Assembly: GCA_016710525.1 (NCBI GenBank)
Contig: JADJVQ010000036.1
Coordinates: 1-63,857, forward strand
Length of the DNA: 63,857 bases
Reading direction: 5' to 3'
Source: Burkholderiaceae bacterium
Lineage (GTDB): Bacteria > Pseudomonadota > Gammaproteobacteria > Burkholderiales > Burkholderiaceae_E
A program made the position numbers and the translations under genes. Shown here one piece after another: positions 34,524 to 46,728 of the stretch (positions are counted from its first letter, which is position 1; each line of letters begins with the position of its first letter). The notes under the pieces were generated by a model. It made no database searches. It was not told the DNA's origin and saw only the letters and a program-made list of their open reading frames with translations.

Positions 34524-35206
34524 AGGCGAAGGCCCGGAGTTGGTTTGCCTGGCAAGACTGGCGAATCGAGTGTATCGGATGGCGCTGTCCCGGCAAGCCG
34601 GACCGCGTCGCGGGCACGGGATTCGATGCCCGGCCAGTCCTGGGCCTGGAGCAGCGCCGCCGGAATCATCCAGGATCCGCCGACCGCGAACACATTGGGC
34701 AGCGCCAGGTATTCCGGCAACTGGGCGGCGCCGATTCCGCCGGTCGGGCAGAATCGGACCGCGCCGAACGGCGACGCGAAGGCCTTGAGCATGGCCGGCC
34801 CCCCGGCGGCCCCGGCCGGAAAGAATTTGAGCAGCCGGCAACCGAGTGCCAGGGCGGCGGTGATCTCGCTGGGGGTCATGACGCCGGGGATGAACTCCAG
34901 ACCGCAATCGCGCGCGGCCAGCACCGTGTCGGGGGCGAAGCCGGGCGCAAAGGCGAAGCGGGCGCCGGCCTGCCGGGCGGCGCGCGCGTCGTCCGGGCTG
35001 AGCACGGTGCCGGCACCGACCTGGACCTGCGGAACCTGCTCGGCGATCAGTCCGATGGCGGCCAGCGCGGCCGGGGTGCGCATCGTGACTTCCAGCGTGG
35101 TGAGTCCGCCGGCGGCCAGGGCGCGCGCCAGCGGCACCGCGTCCTGTGCGCGCTCGATCACGATCACCGGGATGACCGCGACGCTCATCCGTTCGAGAAA
35201 ACTCAT
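34520..35206 (-). CDS. eda: KDPG/KHG aldolase (Entner-Doudoroff)
   Basis: A 228-residue class I aldolase of the eda family: PVIVIERAQDAVPLARALAAG at the start, GLTTLEVTMRTPAAL (catalytic Glu), a VGAGTVLSPDDARAA segment, LLKFFPAGAAGG with the Schiff-base Lys, and FCPTGGIG. It splits 2-keto-3-deoxy-6-phosphogluconate to pyruvate and glyceraldehyde-3-phosphate. It is divergent from kdgK with 46 bp between, a shared control region; together they make KDPG from KDG and cleave it. The last 25 residues are an extra Pro-rich tail. Confidence 0.92.
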   Translation of the reverse strand: MSFLERMSVAVIPVIVIERAQDAVPLARALAAGGLTTLEVTMRTPAALAAIGLIAEQVPQVQVGAGTVLSPDDARAARQAGARFAFAPGFAPDTVLAARDCGLEFIPGVMTPSEITAALALGCRLLKFFPAGAAGGPAMLKAFASPFGAVRFCPTGGIGAAQLPEYLALPNVFAVGGSWMIPAALLQAQDWPGIESRARDAVRLAGTAPSDTLDSPVLPGKPTPGLRL

Positions 35207-35252
35207 GCTGCCTCTGCTATGGTCGGGGCCAAGGACCGAAGGAGTGTAGAGC

Positions 35253-36170
35253 ATGAAATCCGTCGTCGCTCTGGGCGAACCCCTGTACGAGTTCAGCCGC
35301 ATACCGGGGGCCCGCCACTATGCCCAGGGCTTTGGCGGCGACACCTCGAACTTTGCGGTTGCCGCCTCGCGCGCAGGGGCTCGCGCGGTCTACCTGTCGC
35401 GCATCGGGGACGACCCGTTCGGCGAGGAGCTGCTGGGCATGTGGCGCGCCGAGGCGGTCGATGTCTCGGCCGTCGAGGTGGCGGTTGGCGAGCCGACGGG
35501 CCTTTATTTCATCACCCACGGCCCGCAGGGCCACGTGTTTTCCTATCGCCGTGCCGGATCGGCCGCATCCGCGATGCGCCTCACCCCGCGCTTCGCCTCG
35601 GCCATCGAACGTGCCGGCTACCTCCATGTGTCGGGAATCTCGCAGGCCATCAGCGTGGCGGCCTGCGACACGGTCTTCGAGGCGATTGCCCTGGCCCGTC
35701 AGCAGGCCGTGCCGGTGTCCTACGACCTGAACTATCGCCCGCGATTGTGGCCGGCAGCGCGTGCCCGTGCGATTGCCGAGGCGACGATTGCCCTGTGCGA
35801 CCTGTTCCTGCCCAGCCTGGACGAAGCGTCGGCCTTGCTCGGCATCGCGAGTGCCGACGCGCTGATCGACTGGTCACATGAGCGGGGCGCGCGCCTGGTC
35901 GCCGTCAAGGCGGGCGCCGATGGCGCCGTCGTGTCGGACGGGCGCACGCGAGTGGCGATTCCCGGCCACCGGGTCGCGGCATTGGACGCCACGGGCGCGG
36001 GCGATTGTTTCGCCGGCGTGCTGGTGACGCGCCTGGTGGCGGGCGACCCGCTGCTCGAAGCCGCCCGTGCCGCCTGCGTCGCGGCTGCGCTCAGCACGAC
36101 CGGTTACGGCGCGCTGTCGGCTCTGCCGACCTGGCCGCAGATCGCGGCGGCGCTGAACGCGGCAGCGTGA
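35253..36170 (+). CDS. kdgK: 2-keto-3-deoxygluconate kinase (PfkB family)
   Basis: A 305-residue PfkB sugar kinase. N-terminal GFGGDTSNFAVAASRAGA and the C-terminal catalytic motif DATGAGDCFAGVL (Asp base) are both present, and GEPLYEF/SYDLNYRPRLW are characteristic of KDG kinases. It phosphorylates KDG to KDPG for Eda next door. It overlaps no gene; the following 63 bp are a tandem repeat. Confidence 0.88.
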   Translation: MKSVVALGEPLYEFSRIPGARHYAQGFGGDTSNFAVAASRAGARAVYLSRIGDDPFGEELLGMWRAEAVDVSAVEVAVGEPTGLYFITHGPQGHVFSYRRAGSAASAMRLTPRFASAIERAGYLHVSGISQAISVAACDTVFEAIALARQQAVPVSYDLNYRPRLWPAARARAIAEATIALCDLFLPSLDEASALLGIASADALIDWSHERGARLVAVKAGADGAVVSDGRTRVAIPGHRVAALDATGAGDCFAGVLVTRLVAGDPLLEAARAACVAAALSTTGYGALSALPTWPQIAAALNAAA

Positions 36171-36177
36171 TCGGGTT

Positions 36178-36240
36178 GCCTGAGCGGACTGCCTGAGCGG
36201 GGCAGCCTGAGTGGGCAGCCTGAGTGGGCAGCCTGAGCGG
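36178..36240. repeat. Tandem repeat of a 13-14 bp GCCTGAG unit between kdgK and def
   Basis: Five copies of GCCTGAG(C/T)GG plus a 3-4 nt spacer run head to tail from just after the kdgK stop to just before the def stop. Copies 3 and 4 are identical (GCCTGAGTGGGCA). The block is noncoding and may vary in copy number; it could act in transcript end formation. Confidence 0.8.
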
Positions 36241-36249
36241 CCGGCGGGC

Positions 36250-36789
36250 TCAATCGTCGCTGGGCTTCAAGCCTTCTGGGAAGAGCACATCGGTGAATCC
36301 GAATCGGCTGAAGTCCCGCACCCGCATCGGGTAGAGCATGCCGTCGAGATGATCGCATTCGTGCTGGACCACCCGCGCATGAAAGCCCTCGACGGTCCGG
36401 TCGATCGGCTGTCCCGACGGGTCCAGTCCGCGATAGCGCAACGCCCGATAACGCGGCACGATGGCACGCAATCCCGGTACGCTCAGACACCCCTCCCAGT
36501 CCTCGTCCTGCTCCTGGCCCAGCCGCTCGAGCACCGGGTTGATCAGCACGGTCGGGGGCACCGGGGCCGCGTCCGGGTACCGGGTCAGCACCTCGCCGGT
36601 GCCGAAGATCACCACCCTCAGGTTGACGCCGATCTGCGGCGCGGCCAGGCCGGCGCCGCCCGCGGCGTGCATGGTGTCGAACAGGTCGCGTATCAGCGCA
36701 TCGAGCTCGGGCGTGCCGGTTCGTGCCACCGGTTCGGCGCGACGCAGCAGGCGCGGATCGCCCATCCGCAGGATTTCGTGAACGGCCAT
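36250..36789 (-). CDS. def: Peptide deformylase
   Basis: A 179-residue metalloenzyme with all three signature motifs: GAGLAAPQIG, EGCLSVPG (metal Cys) and QHECDHLDG (two metal His and catalytic Glu). It removes the formyl group from new proteins in the cytoplasm. Length is normal and GGAGT precedes ATG 36789. It is apart from the usual def-fmt pair, so it is probably a second, paralogous deformylase. Confidence 0.95.
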   Translation of the reverse strand: MAVHEILRMGDPRLLRRAEPVARTGTPELDALIRDLFDTMHAAGGAGLAAPQIGVNLRVVIFGTGEVLTRYPDAAPVPPTVLINPVLERLGQEQDEDWEGCLSVPGLRAIVPRYRALRYRGLDPSGQPIDRTVEGFHARVVQHECDHLDGMLYPMRVRDFSRFGFTDVLFPEGLKPSDD

Positions 36790-36830
36790 TCGCGGTTACT
36801 CCGTGGATCAAAGCGGGAATTTGGAGACGA

Positions 36831-36836
36831 TATACT
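36831..36836 (+). promoter_or_regulatory. Putative -10 element for the DUF2799 gene
   Basis: TATACT lies 31 nt before ATG 36867, in a short AT-rich stretch. No convincing -35 stands 16-18 nt upstream, so the promoter is either weak or activator-dependent. Confidence 0.35.
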
Positions 36837-36866
36837 CGCTGGCCAACCTCTGTCGCGAGTGCCCTC

Positions 36867-37517
36867 ATGCGTCATCGAGTACTGCCCGTCGGCCGCGCCG
36901 GTTTCGCAGGCGGGCCCGCCGTGCGCAAGCCTGCGTCATCGAAGCGCGAACCCGCACTCGCCCGATGGGCCATCGCCGGGCTGGGCCTGGTCTGGCTCGT
37001 TCTCGCCAGCGGCTGCGCGACGATCGCCGCTGAAGACTGTCCGAAGGTCGACTGGTACCAGCTCGGGGTGAAGGACGGTCGCGAAGGCCGCCCGGACAGC
37101 CGTCTGCACGAGCACCGGCGAGCCTGCCGCGAGGTCGGCGTGCCTCCTGACGAGCGCGCCTGGACCGCCGGGCGCTTCGAGGGCCTGCGCGGCTATTGCA
37201 CCCTGGGCAATGCGCTCAACGAGGGGCGGGCGGGCAACACGTATCACGGGGTCTGCCAGGGACCGATCGAACCGGCCTTTCGCGAATTGCACGCCGCCGC
37301 CTACGCGGTGCACGAGGCAGGCCGCCGTGTACGCGACATCGAATCCCAGATCAGCAGCCGCGAGCGCGACCTGCGCAAGGATGGGCGTTCCGACCGGGAT
37401 CGCGAGCGAATCCGCAGCGAGATTCGCGACCTGGATCGCCGGCGCGAATCGGCGCGCAGCGATGTGTATCGGCGCGAGCGCGATCTGGACTATGTCCGCC
37501 AGCGCTACCGGATCTGA
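36867..37517 (+). CDS. DUF2799 lipoprotein
   Basis: A 216-residue protein. A basic N-terminus leads to a helix (WAIAGLGLVWLVLASGCATI) with lipobox LASGC, so it is a membrane-anchored lipoprotein. The mature part has the DUF2799 pattern DCPKVDWYQLGVKDGREGRP, later GRFEGLRGYCTLGNALNEGR with conserved cysteines, and a charged coiled C-terminus (DIESQISSRERDLRKDGRS). Its function is unknown. It starts divergently from def with 77 bp between, and its 3' end overlaps the next gene's by 13 nt on the opposite strand. Confidence 0.8.
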   Translation: MRHRVLPVGRAGFAGGPAVRKPASSKREPALARWAIAGLGLVWLVLASGCATIAAEDCPKVDWYQLGVKDGREGRPDSRLHEHRRACREVGVPPDERAWTAGRFEGLRGYCTLGNALNEGRAGNTYHGVCQGPIEPAFRELHAAAYAVHEAGRRVRDIESQISSRERDLRKDGRSDRDRERIRSEIRDLDRRRESARSDVYRRERDLDYVRQRYRI

Positions 37518-38602
37518 GCTTGCGGCGCTTTGATCGGCCCGGGTCCGATCTGCCAGAGCGCCGCCGGCGGCGCGCCGGCGGGGTCCAGCGAAACGACCGC
37601 GCCAGGCATGGGCTCATGGGCGCGCAGCGCGCCGATCCACAACTCCTGCCAGCAGCCCCAGAGCAGGTCGCGCGAGGCGGGATCGATGTCGCGCAGGATC
37701 CGCAACCCCCGATGTTCCAGCATGGCCGAGCGTGAATCGGCACCCGGCCGGATCTCGCAGACGTCGCCCATGCCCTCGAACATCCTTGCCAGGTACCGCG
37801 CCGCGACATCGGCACCGCCGTCCGGCGTACCGACCAGCGCGGCGGTTTCGCGCCAGTACTGCATGCCGATCAGGCGCGCGGCCAGCCCCGCGAGCGCCAG
37901 CGTCCGGGCCTCGCCGATCACTTCGGCCAGCGTCACGATGCCGTTGCGGACGTATTCCATCGCGTAGTTGCGGGCCGCTTTCTGGAGTCGCTCGGAGTTC
38001 CACTGGGCGTCGGGCGGACGCGGCTGGCGGGCCGGATCCCAGGGGGGAGGCGCTTCGTCGCGGGCGAACCGCAGCCGCTCCTCGGGGGCGAGATCGTGGT
38101 CATGTTCCAGGAAGTAGCCGCACAGGCCGAACTCGCCGGTCATGTCCTCGCTGACGCAGACGAAGCCCAGCCGCGGGTTGCCCAGCGACACGCCGTTGTG
38201 GGCGTACCAGCCGCGCAGGAAGCCGCGGCTGACCTCGACCGGCATGCCGCAGATCGTCGGGCCGTCGTACATCCAGCGCGGATAGCGAAAGCGCACCCAG
38301 GCCTTGCGGTCGTTCTCCTCCATGTATTGCACGGCCACGCCGCCGATTTCGTTGGACAGCACGTGGTACCGCGCGCAGGCCACCGCGTGGGGCAGATCCG
38401 TCAGGCCGAGCTTGGTGAAGCTGCTCAGGAACTTCGATTCATGCTGCCGCCGGAACAGGCGGAACATCCAGTCGCCGATGACCTGCGGCCCTTCCCGCGA
38501 TGCGACCATCAGTTGCAGTCCGAGCAGATAGGCGTGATGCAAACGGGCCTGAGCCTGGATGGCATTCGGGTTCGAGACAGTGTCGGGCAGCGGCGGGCTC
38601 AT
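37505..38602 (-). CDS. Uncharacterised protein next to the amide two-component system
   Basis: A 365-residue soluble protein I cannot assign. Visible traits are a helical N-terminus (HHAYLLGLQLMVASREGPQV), then GGVAVQYMEENDRKAWVRFR, aromatic-rich stretches (YPRWMYDGPTICGMPVEVSR, GYFLEHDHDLAPEERLRFAR), a helical middle (MEYVRNGIVTLAEVIGEART) and a Trp-rich end (LLWGCWQELWIGAL). There is no signal peptide or known catalytic motif. It lies 76 bp after the response regulator on the same strand, so it may be part of that operon and function in amide or nitrogen response. Confidence 0.55.
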   Translation of the reverse strand: MSPPLPDTVSNPNAIQAQARLHHAYLLGLQLMVASREGPQVIGDWMFRLFRRQHESKFLSSFTKLGLTDLPHAVACARYHVLSNEIGGVAVQYMEENDRKAWVRFRYPRWMYDGPTICGMPVEVSRGFLRGWYAHNGVSLGNPRLGFVCVSEDMTGEFGLCGYFLEHDHDLAPEERLRFARDEAPPPWDPARQPRPPDAQWNSERLQKAARNYAMEYVRNGIVTLAEVIGEARTLALAGLAARLIGMQYWRETAALVGTPDGGADVAARYLARMFEGMGDVCEIRPGADSRSAMLEHRGLRILRDIDPASRDLLWGCWQELWIGALRAHEPMPGAVVSLDPAGAPPAALWQIGPGPIKAPQAQIR

Positions 38603-38678
38603 GGGGGCGACTCTCCTTCAGCGGCGAGTTTGCCGCAGTTCAGCGCCGAGCGTCCCAGCGGGTGGATCGAATTGTCGA

Positions 38679-39585
38679 TCAGTCCCCGGGCGCGCCCGCG
38701 TCGTCGATGCGCAGGCGCCGCGCGGCCGCCGCGGCCGCGGTCCGGGTCTCGACCCCGAGCTTCTCGAAGATGTGCTCCAGGTGCTTGTTCACCGTTCGGG
38801 GGCTCATGCCCAGGATGTCGGCGATGTCGCGATTGGTCTTGCCGCGTGCCACCCACAGCAGCACCTCGCTTTCGCGCGCGGTCAGCCGGACCGGCGCCGC
38901 GCTGACTTCCTGGGACTCGGCAAGGCTCACCAGGCAGTGGGCATCCGTGGGTTCGGCGACGGTGGTCGCCCGCAACCGTGTGCTGCCCAGGCAGAAGATC
39001 ACCTCGGTCTGTGTCTGCTGGGCGTCGCGAAGCGGGGCCACGGCGGCGAGCACGCGGGTTTGCGAGTCCGGATCGGGCGCCGTGCCATCTGAGCCGCGCA
39101 GCCCCAGTCGGTCGAACAGGCGCCGCGCTGCATCGTTGCACCAGAGCATTTCGCTGGTCCCCAGGGCGACCATGGCCAGGTCGCTCGCGTCGACCGCCTC
39201 GCGGGTCGAGCGGACCAGCCGCGCGGTGCGGGTGTGCACCTGAACCCGCGCGACGATCTCGGGGATCGACAGGGGTTTGGTCACATAGTCGTTGGCGCCG
39301 GCCGAAAAGCCGCGCAGCACATGTTCGGTGTCATTGAGCCCCGTCATGAACAGCACCGGCAATTCCTCGTCGATTTCGCGAATGCGTTCGCAGGTCGCAA
39401 AACCGTCCAGTCCGCCCATCATCACATCGAGCAGCACGGCATCGGGCACGAAGCCGGCCAGCTCGACCAGCGCCTGCTCGCCGCTGGCGGCGCAATGCAC
39501 CAGCAGGCCGGCCTGGGTCAACTCCTGCGCAAGCCAGTGCCGTGTGTCGGGGTGGTCGTCGACCACCAGGATCCGCAGCGCGGTT

Positions 39586-39593
<8 letters not shown>
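38679..39593 (-). CDS. LuxR/NarL-type response regulator of the amide cluster
   Basis: A 304-residue regulator, longer than the usual 210. The receiver domain (LVVDDHPDTR, AVLLDVMMGGLDG, VTKPLS) is followed by a 90-residue middle domain (about 130-230) that looks PAS-like (EMLWCNDAARRLFDRLGL) and then a LuxR HTH (RLTARESEVLLWVARGKTNR, ILGMSPRTVNKHLEHIF). The start at ATG 39593 lies inside the 3' end of the sensor kinase gene (8-nt overlap), so the two are made together. It probably binds the inverted repeat at 43098-43113 to control the transporter-formamidase operon. Confidence 0.85.
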
Positions 39594-42963
<3,370 letters not shown>

Positions 42964-43097
42964 CGGGAACAGGTCTTCGCGAGGGGGGAACGCAGGGTAT
43001 GCGCCTGCAGGCACGCAAATGCCGTGCCCGCTGGCGGGCGGCGCGCTCGTGCCGTTGTGCCCGCGGCGAGTGTGCGCAGGCCGCCGCCGGCGCGCAG

Positions 43098-43113
43098 TAC
43101 GTCAACTGACGTA
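43098..43113. promoter_or_regulatory. Perfect inverted repeat in the sensor/amide-operon divergent region
   Basis: TACGTCA-AC-TGACGTA, two perfect 7-bp arms with a 2-bp centre, lies 115 bp before the substrate-binding protein start and 135 bp before the sensor kinase start. Size and symmetry suit a dimeric LuxR-type regulator, and half-sites with TACGT are known for such regulators. The 264-bp gap holds no gene. Assignment to the regulator at 38679-39593 is inference. Confidence 0.6.
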
Positions 43114-43227
43114 TTTCGCGGACAGCGAGCGCTCCGGATGATGCATTGCAACAGAGACCTGCAACCCCCGCGTGATGCCGATTCCCCTCCTACCGAACCC
43201 GGCCACGCAAACCCAGGAGCCAGCCCG

Positions 43228-44493
43228 ATGAGCGCCAACGATTCCCACGACCCGCACGATCCTGTCTCGACCTACCGTCGCCGCCTGGTCCAGGGCCTCT
43301 CGGCATTGCCGCTGGCCGGCGTGGCACAGCGCGCGATGGCCCAGCAGTTTCCCACCGCGAAGGTCAACACCACCAAGCTGGCCGTGACCGACACCGAAGT
43401 CACCGTGGGCCAGCTGCACTCGGGCACCGGCACGATGGCGATCTCGGAGACCGGTTCGATCCAGGCCGAGCAGCTCGCGATCGACCAGATCAATGCGATG
43501 GGCGGCGTGCTCGGACGCAAGATCAAGGTGATCAAGGAAGACGGCGCCTCCGACTGGCCCACGTTCGCCGAAAAGAGCAAGAAGCTGCTGGTCAACGACA
43601 AGGTGGCCGCGGTGTTCGGCTGCTGGACCTCGGCTTCCCGCAAGGCCGTGCTGCCGATCTTCGAGAAGGAGAACGGCATGCTGTACTACCCGACCTTCTA
43701 TGAAGGCCTGGAGCAGTCCAAGAACGTGATCTACACCGGCCAGGAAGCGACCCAGCAGATCATCTGGGGCCTGGACTGGGCGGCCAAGGAGAAGAAGGCC
43801 AAGACCTACTTCCTGATCGGCTCGGACTACATCTGGCCGCGCACCTCGAACAAGATCGCGCGCAAGCACATCGAGAACTTCCAGAAGAACAAGGTGGTCG
43901 GCGAGGAGTACTACCCGCTGGGCCACACCAACTTCAATTCCCTGATCAACAAGATCAAGGCCGCCAAGCCGGACTGCATCTACGCGATCATCGTCGGCGG
44001 ATCGAATGTGGCGTTCTACAAGCAGCTGAAGGCCGCGGGCATCACGTCGGACAAGCAGTTCCTGCTGACGATCTCGGTGACCGAGGACGAGGTGCTGGGG
44101 ATCGGCGGCGAGAACATCCAGGGCTTCTATGCGGCCATGAAGTACTTCCAGTCGCTGGACAATCCCAACAACAAGAAGTTCGTCGAGGCCTTCAAGGCCA
44201 AGTACGGTCCGAAGTCGGTGATCGGCGACGTGACGCAGGCCGCCTACCTGGGCCCGTGGCTGTGGAAGATGACCGTCGAGAAGGCCGGCAGCTTCGATGT
44301 CGACAAGGTGGCCGCGGCTTCGCCGGACATCGAATACAAGGAAGCCCCCGAAGGCTACGTCAAGATCCACAAGAACCATCACCTGTGGAGCAAGACGCGC
44401 ATCGGGCAGTCGATGCCCGACGGCCAGTTCAAGCTGATCGCCGAATCGCCCAAGCTGATCGAGCCGGATCCGTTCCCCAAGGGTTACCAGTAA
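43228..44493 (+). CDS. urtA: Urea/short-chain amide ABC transporter substrate-binding protein
   Basis: A 421-residue protein of the UrtA/FmdD branch of the branched-chain amino acid family. A twin-arginine-like signal (TYRRRLVQGLSALPLAGVAQ) ends near AMAQQ. The mature part has the periplasmic fold and family motifs VTVGQLHSGTGTMAISETG, AIDQINAMGGVLGRKI, FGCWTSASRKAVLP, LYYPTFYEGLEQ and the C-terminal KNHHLWSKTRIG. These residues line the amide pocket. GGAGC precedes ATG 43228; a long upstream open frame is an artefact of the G-run block. First gene of the operon; same gene as Methylophilus fmdD. Confidence 0.93.
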   Translation: MSANDSHDPHDPVSTYRRRLVQGLSALPLAGVAQRAMAQQFPTAKVNTTKLAVTDTEVTVGQLHSGTGTMAISETGSIQAEQLAIDQINAMGGVLGRKIKVIKEDGASDWPTFAEKSKKLLVNDKVAAVFGCWTSASRKAVLPIFEKENGMLYYPTFYEGLEQSKNVIYTGQEATQQIIWGLDWAAKEKKAKTYFLIGSDYIWPRTSNKIARKHIENFQKNKVVGEEYYPLGHTNFNSLINKIKAAKPDCIYAIIVGGSNVAFYKQLKAAGITSDKQFLLTISVTEDEVLGIGGENIQGFYAAMKYFQSLDNPNNKKFVEAFKAKYGPKSVIGDVTQAAYLGPWLWKMTVEKAGSFDVDKVAAASPDIEYKEAPEGYVKIHKNHHLWSKTRIGQSMPDGQFKLIAESPKLIEPDPFPKGYQ

Positions 44494-44501
44494 GCGCAAC
44501 T

Positions 44502-44539
44502 GCCCGCCCGGGCGCGTCATGCGGCGCGCCCGGGCGGGC
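44502..44539 (+). other. Strong hairpin between the binding-protein and permease genes
   Basis: GCCCGCCCGGGCGCG (44502-44516) pairs perfectly with 44525-44539 around an 8-nt loop, 8 nt after the urtA stop. There is no T-run, so it probably protects the 3' end of the urtA message or partly stops transcription, raising binding-protein levels over permease. Confidence 0.65.
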
Positions 44540-44620
44540 CGCCGCGGCGCGTACGGGCGCCGGGGCGTGCACGGCGCCGCCCCGAGGGGCGGCCGGTCGG
44601 TGGTCGACAAGGGGATCGGG

Positions 44621-45535
44621 ATGACCTTCAACGAAATGCTCAACATCGGGCTGATGCAAGGCTTCGCCGGCCTGTCGCTGTTCAGCGTGCTGCTGCTGAT
44701 GGGCCTGGGTCTGGCGGTGATCTTCGGCCAGATGGGTGTGATCAACATGGCCCATGGCGAGTTCATGACGCTGGGCGCGTACACGATTTTCCTGTTCTCG
44801 CAGCTGGCCGAGCGCTTCGCGCCGCAGCTGGTGCAGGCTTATTTCCTGGTGGCGATCGCCGCCGCGTTCTTCCTCGCGTTCGCGCTGGGCTGGCTGACCG
44901 AGTGGCTGCTGATCCGCCACCTGTATCGCCGCCCGCTGGACACGCTGCTGGCCACCTGGGGCCTGTCGCTGGGACTGCAGCAGGTGTTCCGCTCGACCTT
45001 CGGCGCCAAGGAGGTGAGTCCGAGCATTCCCGACTGGCTGATGGGTTCGTGGGCGCCGGCGCCCGGCCTGGACATCCCGATCAACGGAATGTTCGTGATG
45101 GTCCTCACGCTGCTGGTCACCGGCGGCCTGATGCTGGCGCTGTACCGCTCGCGCTGGGGGCTGCGGGTTCGTGCGACCGTGGCCAATCGGGCGATGGCCA
45201 ATGCGGCCGGCATCAACACGCGGCGCACCGATCGCCTGACCTTCGCGATCGGCTGCGGCATCGCCGGCGTCGCGGGCGCCGCGTTCACCACGATCGGTTC
45301 GACCGGTCCCACCAGCGGCTCCCTGTACATCGTCGATTCATTCCTGGTCGTCACCTTCGGTGGCGCGGCCAGCCTGCTCGGCACCGTGGCTTCGGCATTC
45401 GGCATTGCGCAAACCCAGTCGATCTCGGAGTTCTTCATGACCGGGTCCAACGCCAAGGTGCTGACGCTGATGGTGGTGATCACGATCCTGATGATGCGTC
45501 CGCAGGGTCTGTTCGCCGCCAAGGTTCGCCGTTGA
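44621..45535 (+). CDS. urtB: Urea/amide ABC transporter permease UrtB-type
   Basis: 304 residues with about eight helices of the LivH type. Key family stretches are GLGLAVIFGQMGVINMAHGE, HLYRRPLDTLLATWGLSLGL, then NRAMANAAGINTRRTDRLTF and VVTFGGAASLLGTVASAFGI. It forms the channel with UrtC. AAGGGGATCGGG precedes ATG 44621. Equivalent to fmdE. Confidence 0.93.
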   Translation: MTFNEMLNIGLMQGFAGLSLFSVLLLMGLGLAVIFGQMGVINMAHGEFMTLGAYTIFLFSQLAERFAPQLVQAYFLVAIAAAFFLAFALGWLTEWLLIRHLYRRPLDTLLATWGLSLGLQQVFRSTFGAKEVSPSIPDWLMGSWAPAPGLDIPINGMFVMVLTLLVTGGLMLALYRSRWGLRVRATVANRAMANAAGINTRRTDRLTFAIGCGIAGVAGAAFTTIGSTGPTSGSLYIVDSFLVVTFGGAASLLGTVASAFGIAQTQSISEFFMTGSNAKVLTLMVVITILMMRPQGLFAAKVRR

Positions 45536-45561
45536 GAAGTCTCTCGTTAGGAGTCGCTGTG

Positions 45562-46728
45562 ATGGAACGTCTGAAGAAATGGCTGCTGGGCCGCGACCTG
45601 GCCAGCCTGCTGATCCTGAGCCTGCTGATCCTGGTGGTGTTCCCGCTGGTGCTCGAACCGTTTCGCCTGAACCTGGTCGGCAAGTACCTGACCTACGGCT
45701 TCGTCGCGATCGGGCTGGTGATGCTGTGGGGCTACGGCGGCATCCTGAGCCTGGGCCAGGGCGTGTTCTTCGGCCTGGGCGGGTATTGCATGGCGATGTT
45801 CCTGAAGCTCGAGGCGTCCGACCCCGTCAGCACCAAGATCCAGTCCACGCCGGGCATTCCCGACTTCATGGACTGGAACCAGATCACCCAGCTGCCGTTG
45901 TGGTGGGAGCCGTTCCGGCACCTGCCGGTGGCGATCTTCGCGGTGGTCGCGGTGCCGATGCTGCTGGCCTTCATCGTCAGCTACGCGATGTTCAAGCGCC
46001 GCGTGGGCGGCGTCTATTTCGCGATCATCACGCAGGCGGTCGCCCTGGTGCTCTCGACCCTGATCATCGGCCAGCAGGGCTTCACCGGCGGCGTCAACGG
46101 CATCACCGACTTGAAGACCGTGCTCGGCTGGGACATCCGCACCGACTCGGCCCGTTCGATCCTGTACTTCGTCAACGCGGGGCTGCTGATCGGCTCGATC
46201 CTGCTGTGCCGCTGGATCCACGCGAGCAAGCTGGGCACGCTGCTGCTGGCGATGCGCGACAAGGAGGACCGGGTCCGCTTCTCGGGCTACGACGTGTCGA
46301 TGTTCAAGGTGTTCGTGTTCTGCCTGGCCGCGGGGCTGTCGGGCATCGGCGGTGCGATGTTCGCGCTGCAGGTGGGCTTCATGTCGCCGTCGTTCGTGGG
46401 CATCGTGCCGTCGATCGAAATGGTCATCTTCGCGGCGGTGGGCGGGCGGCTGTCGCTGGTCGGTGCGGTGTACGGCACCTTGCTGGTCAACTTCGGCAAG
46501 ACCTACTTCTCGGAGAGCTTTCCGGACCTGTGGCTGTTCCTGATGGCCGCGCTGTTCATGGGCGTGGTGATGGCTTTCCCGAACGGGCTGGCCGGCCTGT
46601 ACGAGAGCCACGTGGTGCCCTGGCTCAAACGCCGGCGCGCCAGTGCGCCACCCACGGCACCTGCCGCCGCGTCCGGCCAGGCGGTGGGCTCGACCGGCAA
46701 GGCAGTCGCCTCGACGGGAGCACTCTGA
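45562..46728 (+). CDS. urtC: Urea/amide ABC transporter permease UrtC-type
   Basis: 388 residues, LivM type: WGYGGILSLGQGVFFGLGGY near the start, YFAIITQAVALVLSTLIIGQ, then LLLAMRDKEDRVRFSGYDVS and FVGIVPSIEMVIFAAVGGRL. A Pro/Ala-rich cytoplasmic tail ends the protein. GGAG precedes ATG 45562, and its stop overlaps the urtD start (TGATG). Equivalent to fmdF. Confidence 0.93.
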   Translation: MERLKKWLLGRDLASLLILSLLILVVFPLVLEPFRLNLVGKYLTYGFVAIGLVMLWGYGGILSLGQGVFFGLGGYCMAMFLKLEASDPVSTKIQSTPGIPDFMDWNQITQLPLWWEPFRHLPVAIFAVVAVPMLLAFIVSYAMFKRRVGGVYFAIITQAVALVLSTLIIGQQGFTGGVNGITDLKTVLGWDIRTDSARSILYFVNAGLLIGSILLCRWIHASKLGTLLLAMRDKEDRVRFSGYDVSMFKVFVFCLAAGLSGIGGAMFALQVGFMSPSFVGIVPSIEMVIFAAVGGRLSLVGAVYGTLLVNFGKTYFSESFPDLWLFLMAALFMGVVMAFPNGLAGLYESHVVPWLKRRRASAPPTAPAAASGQAVGSTGKAVASTGAL

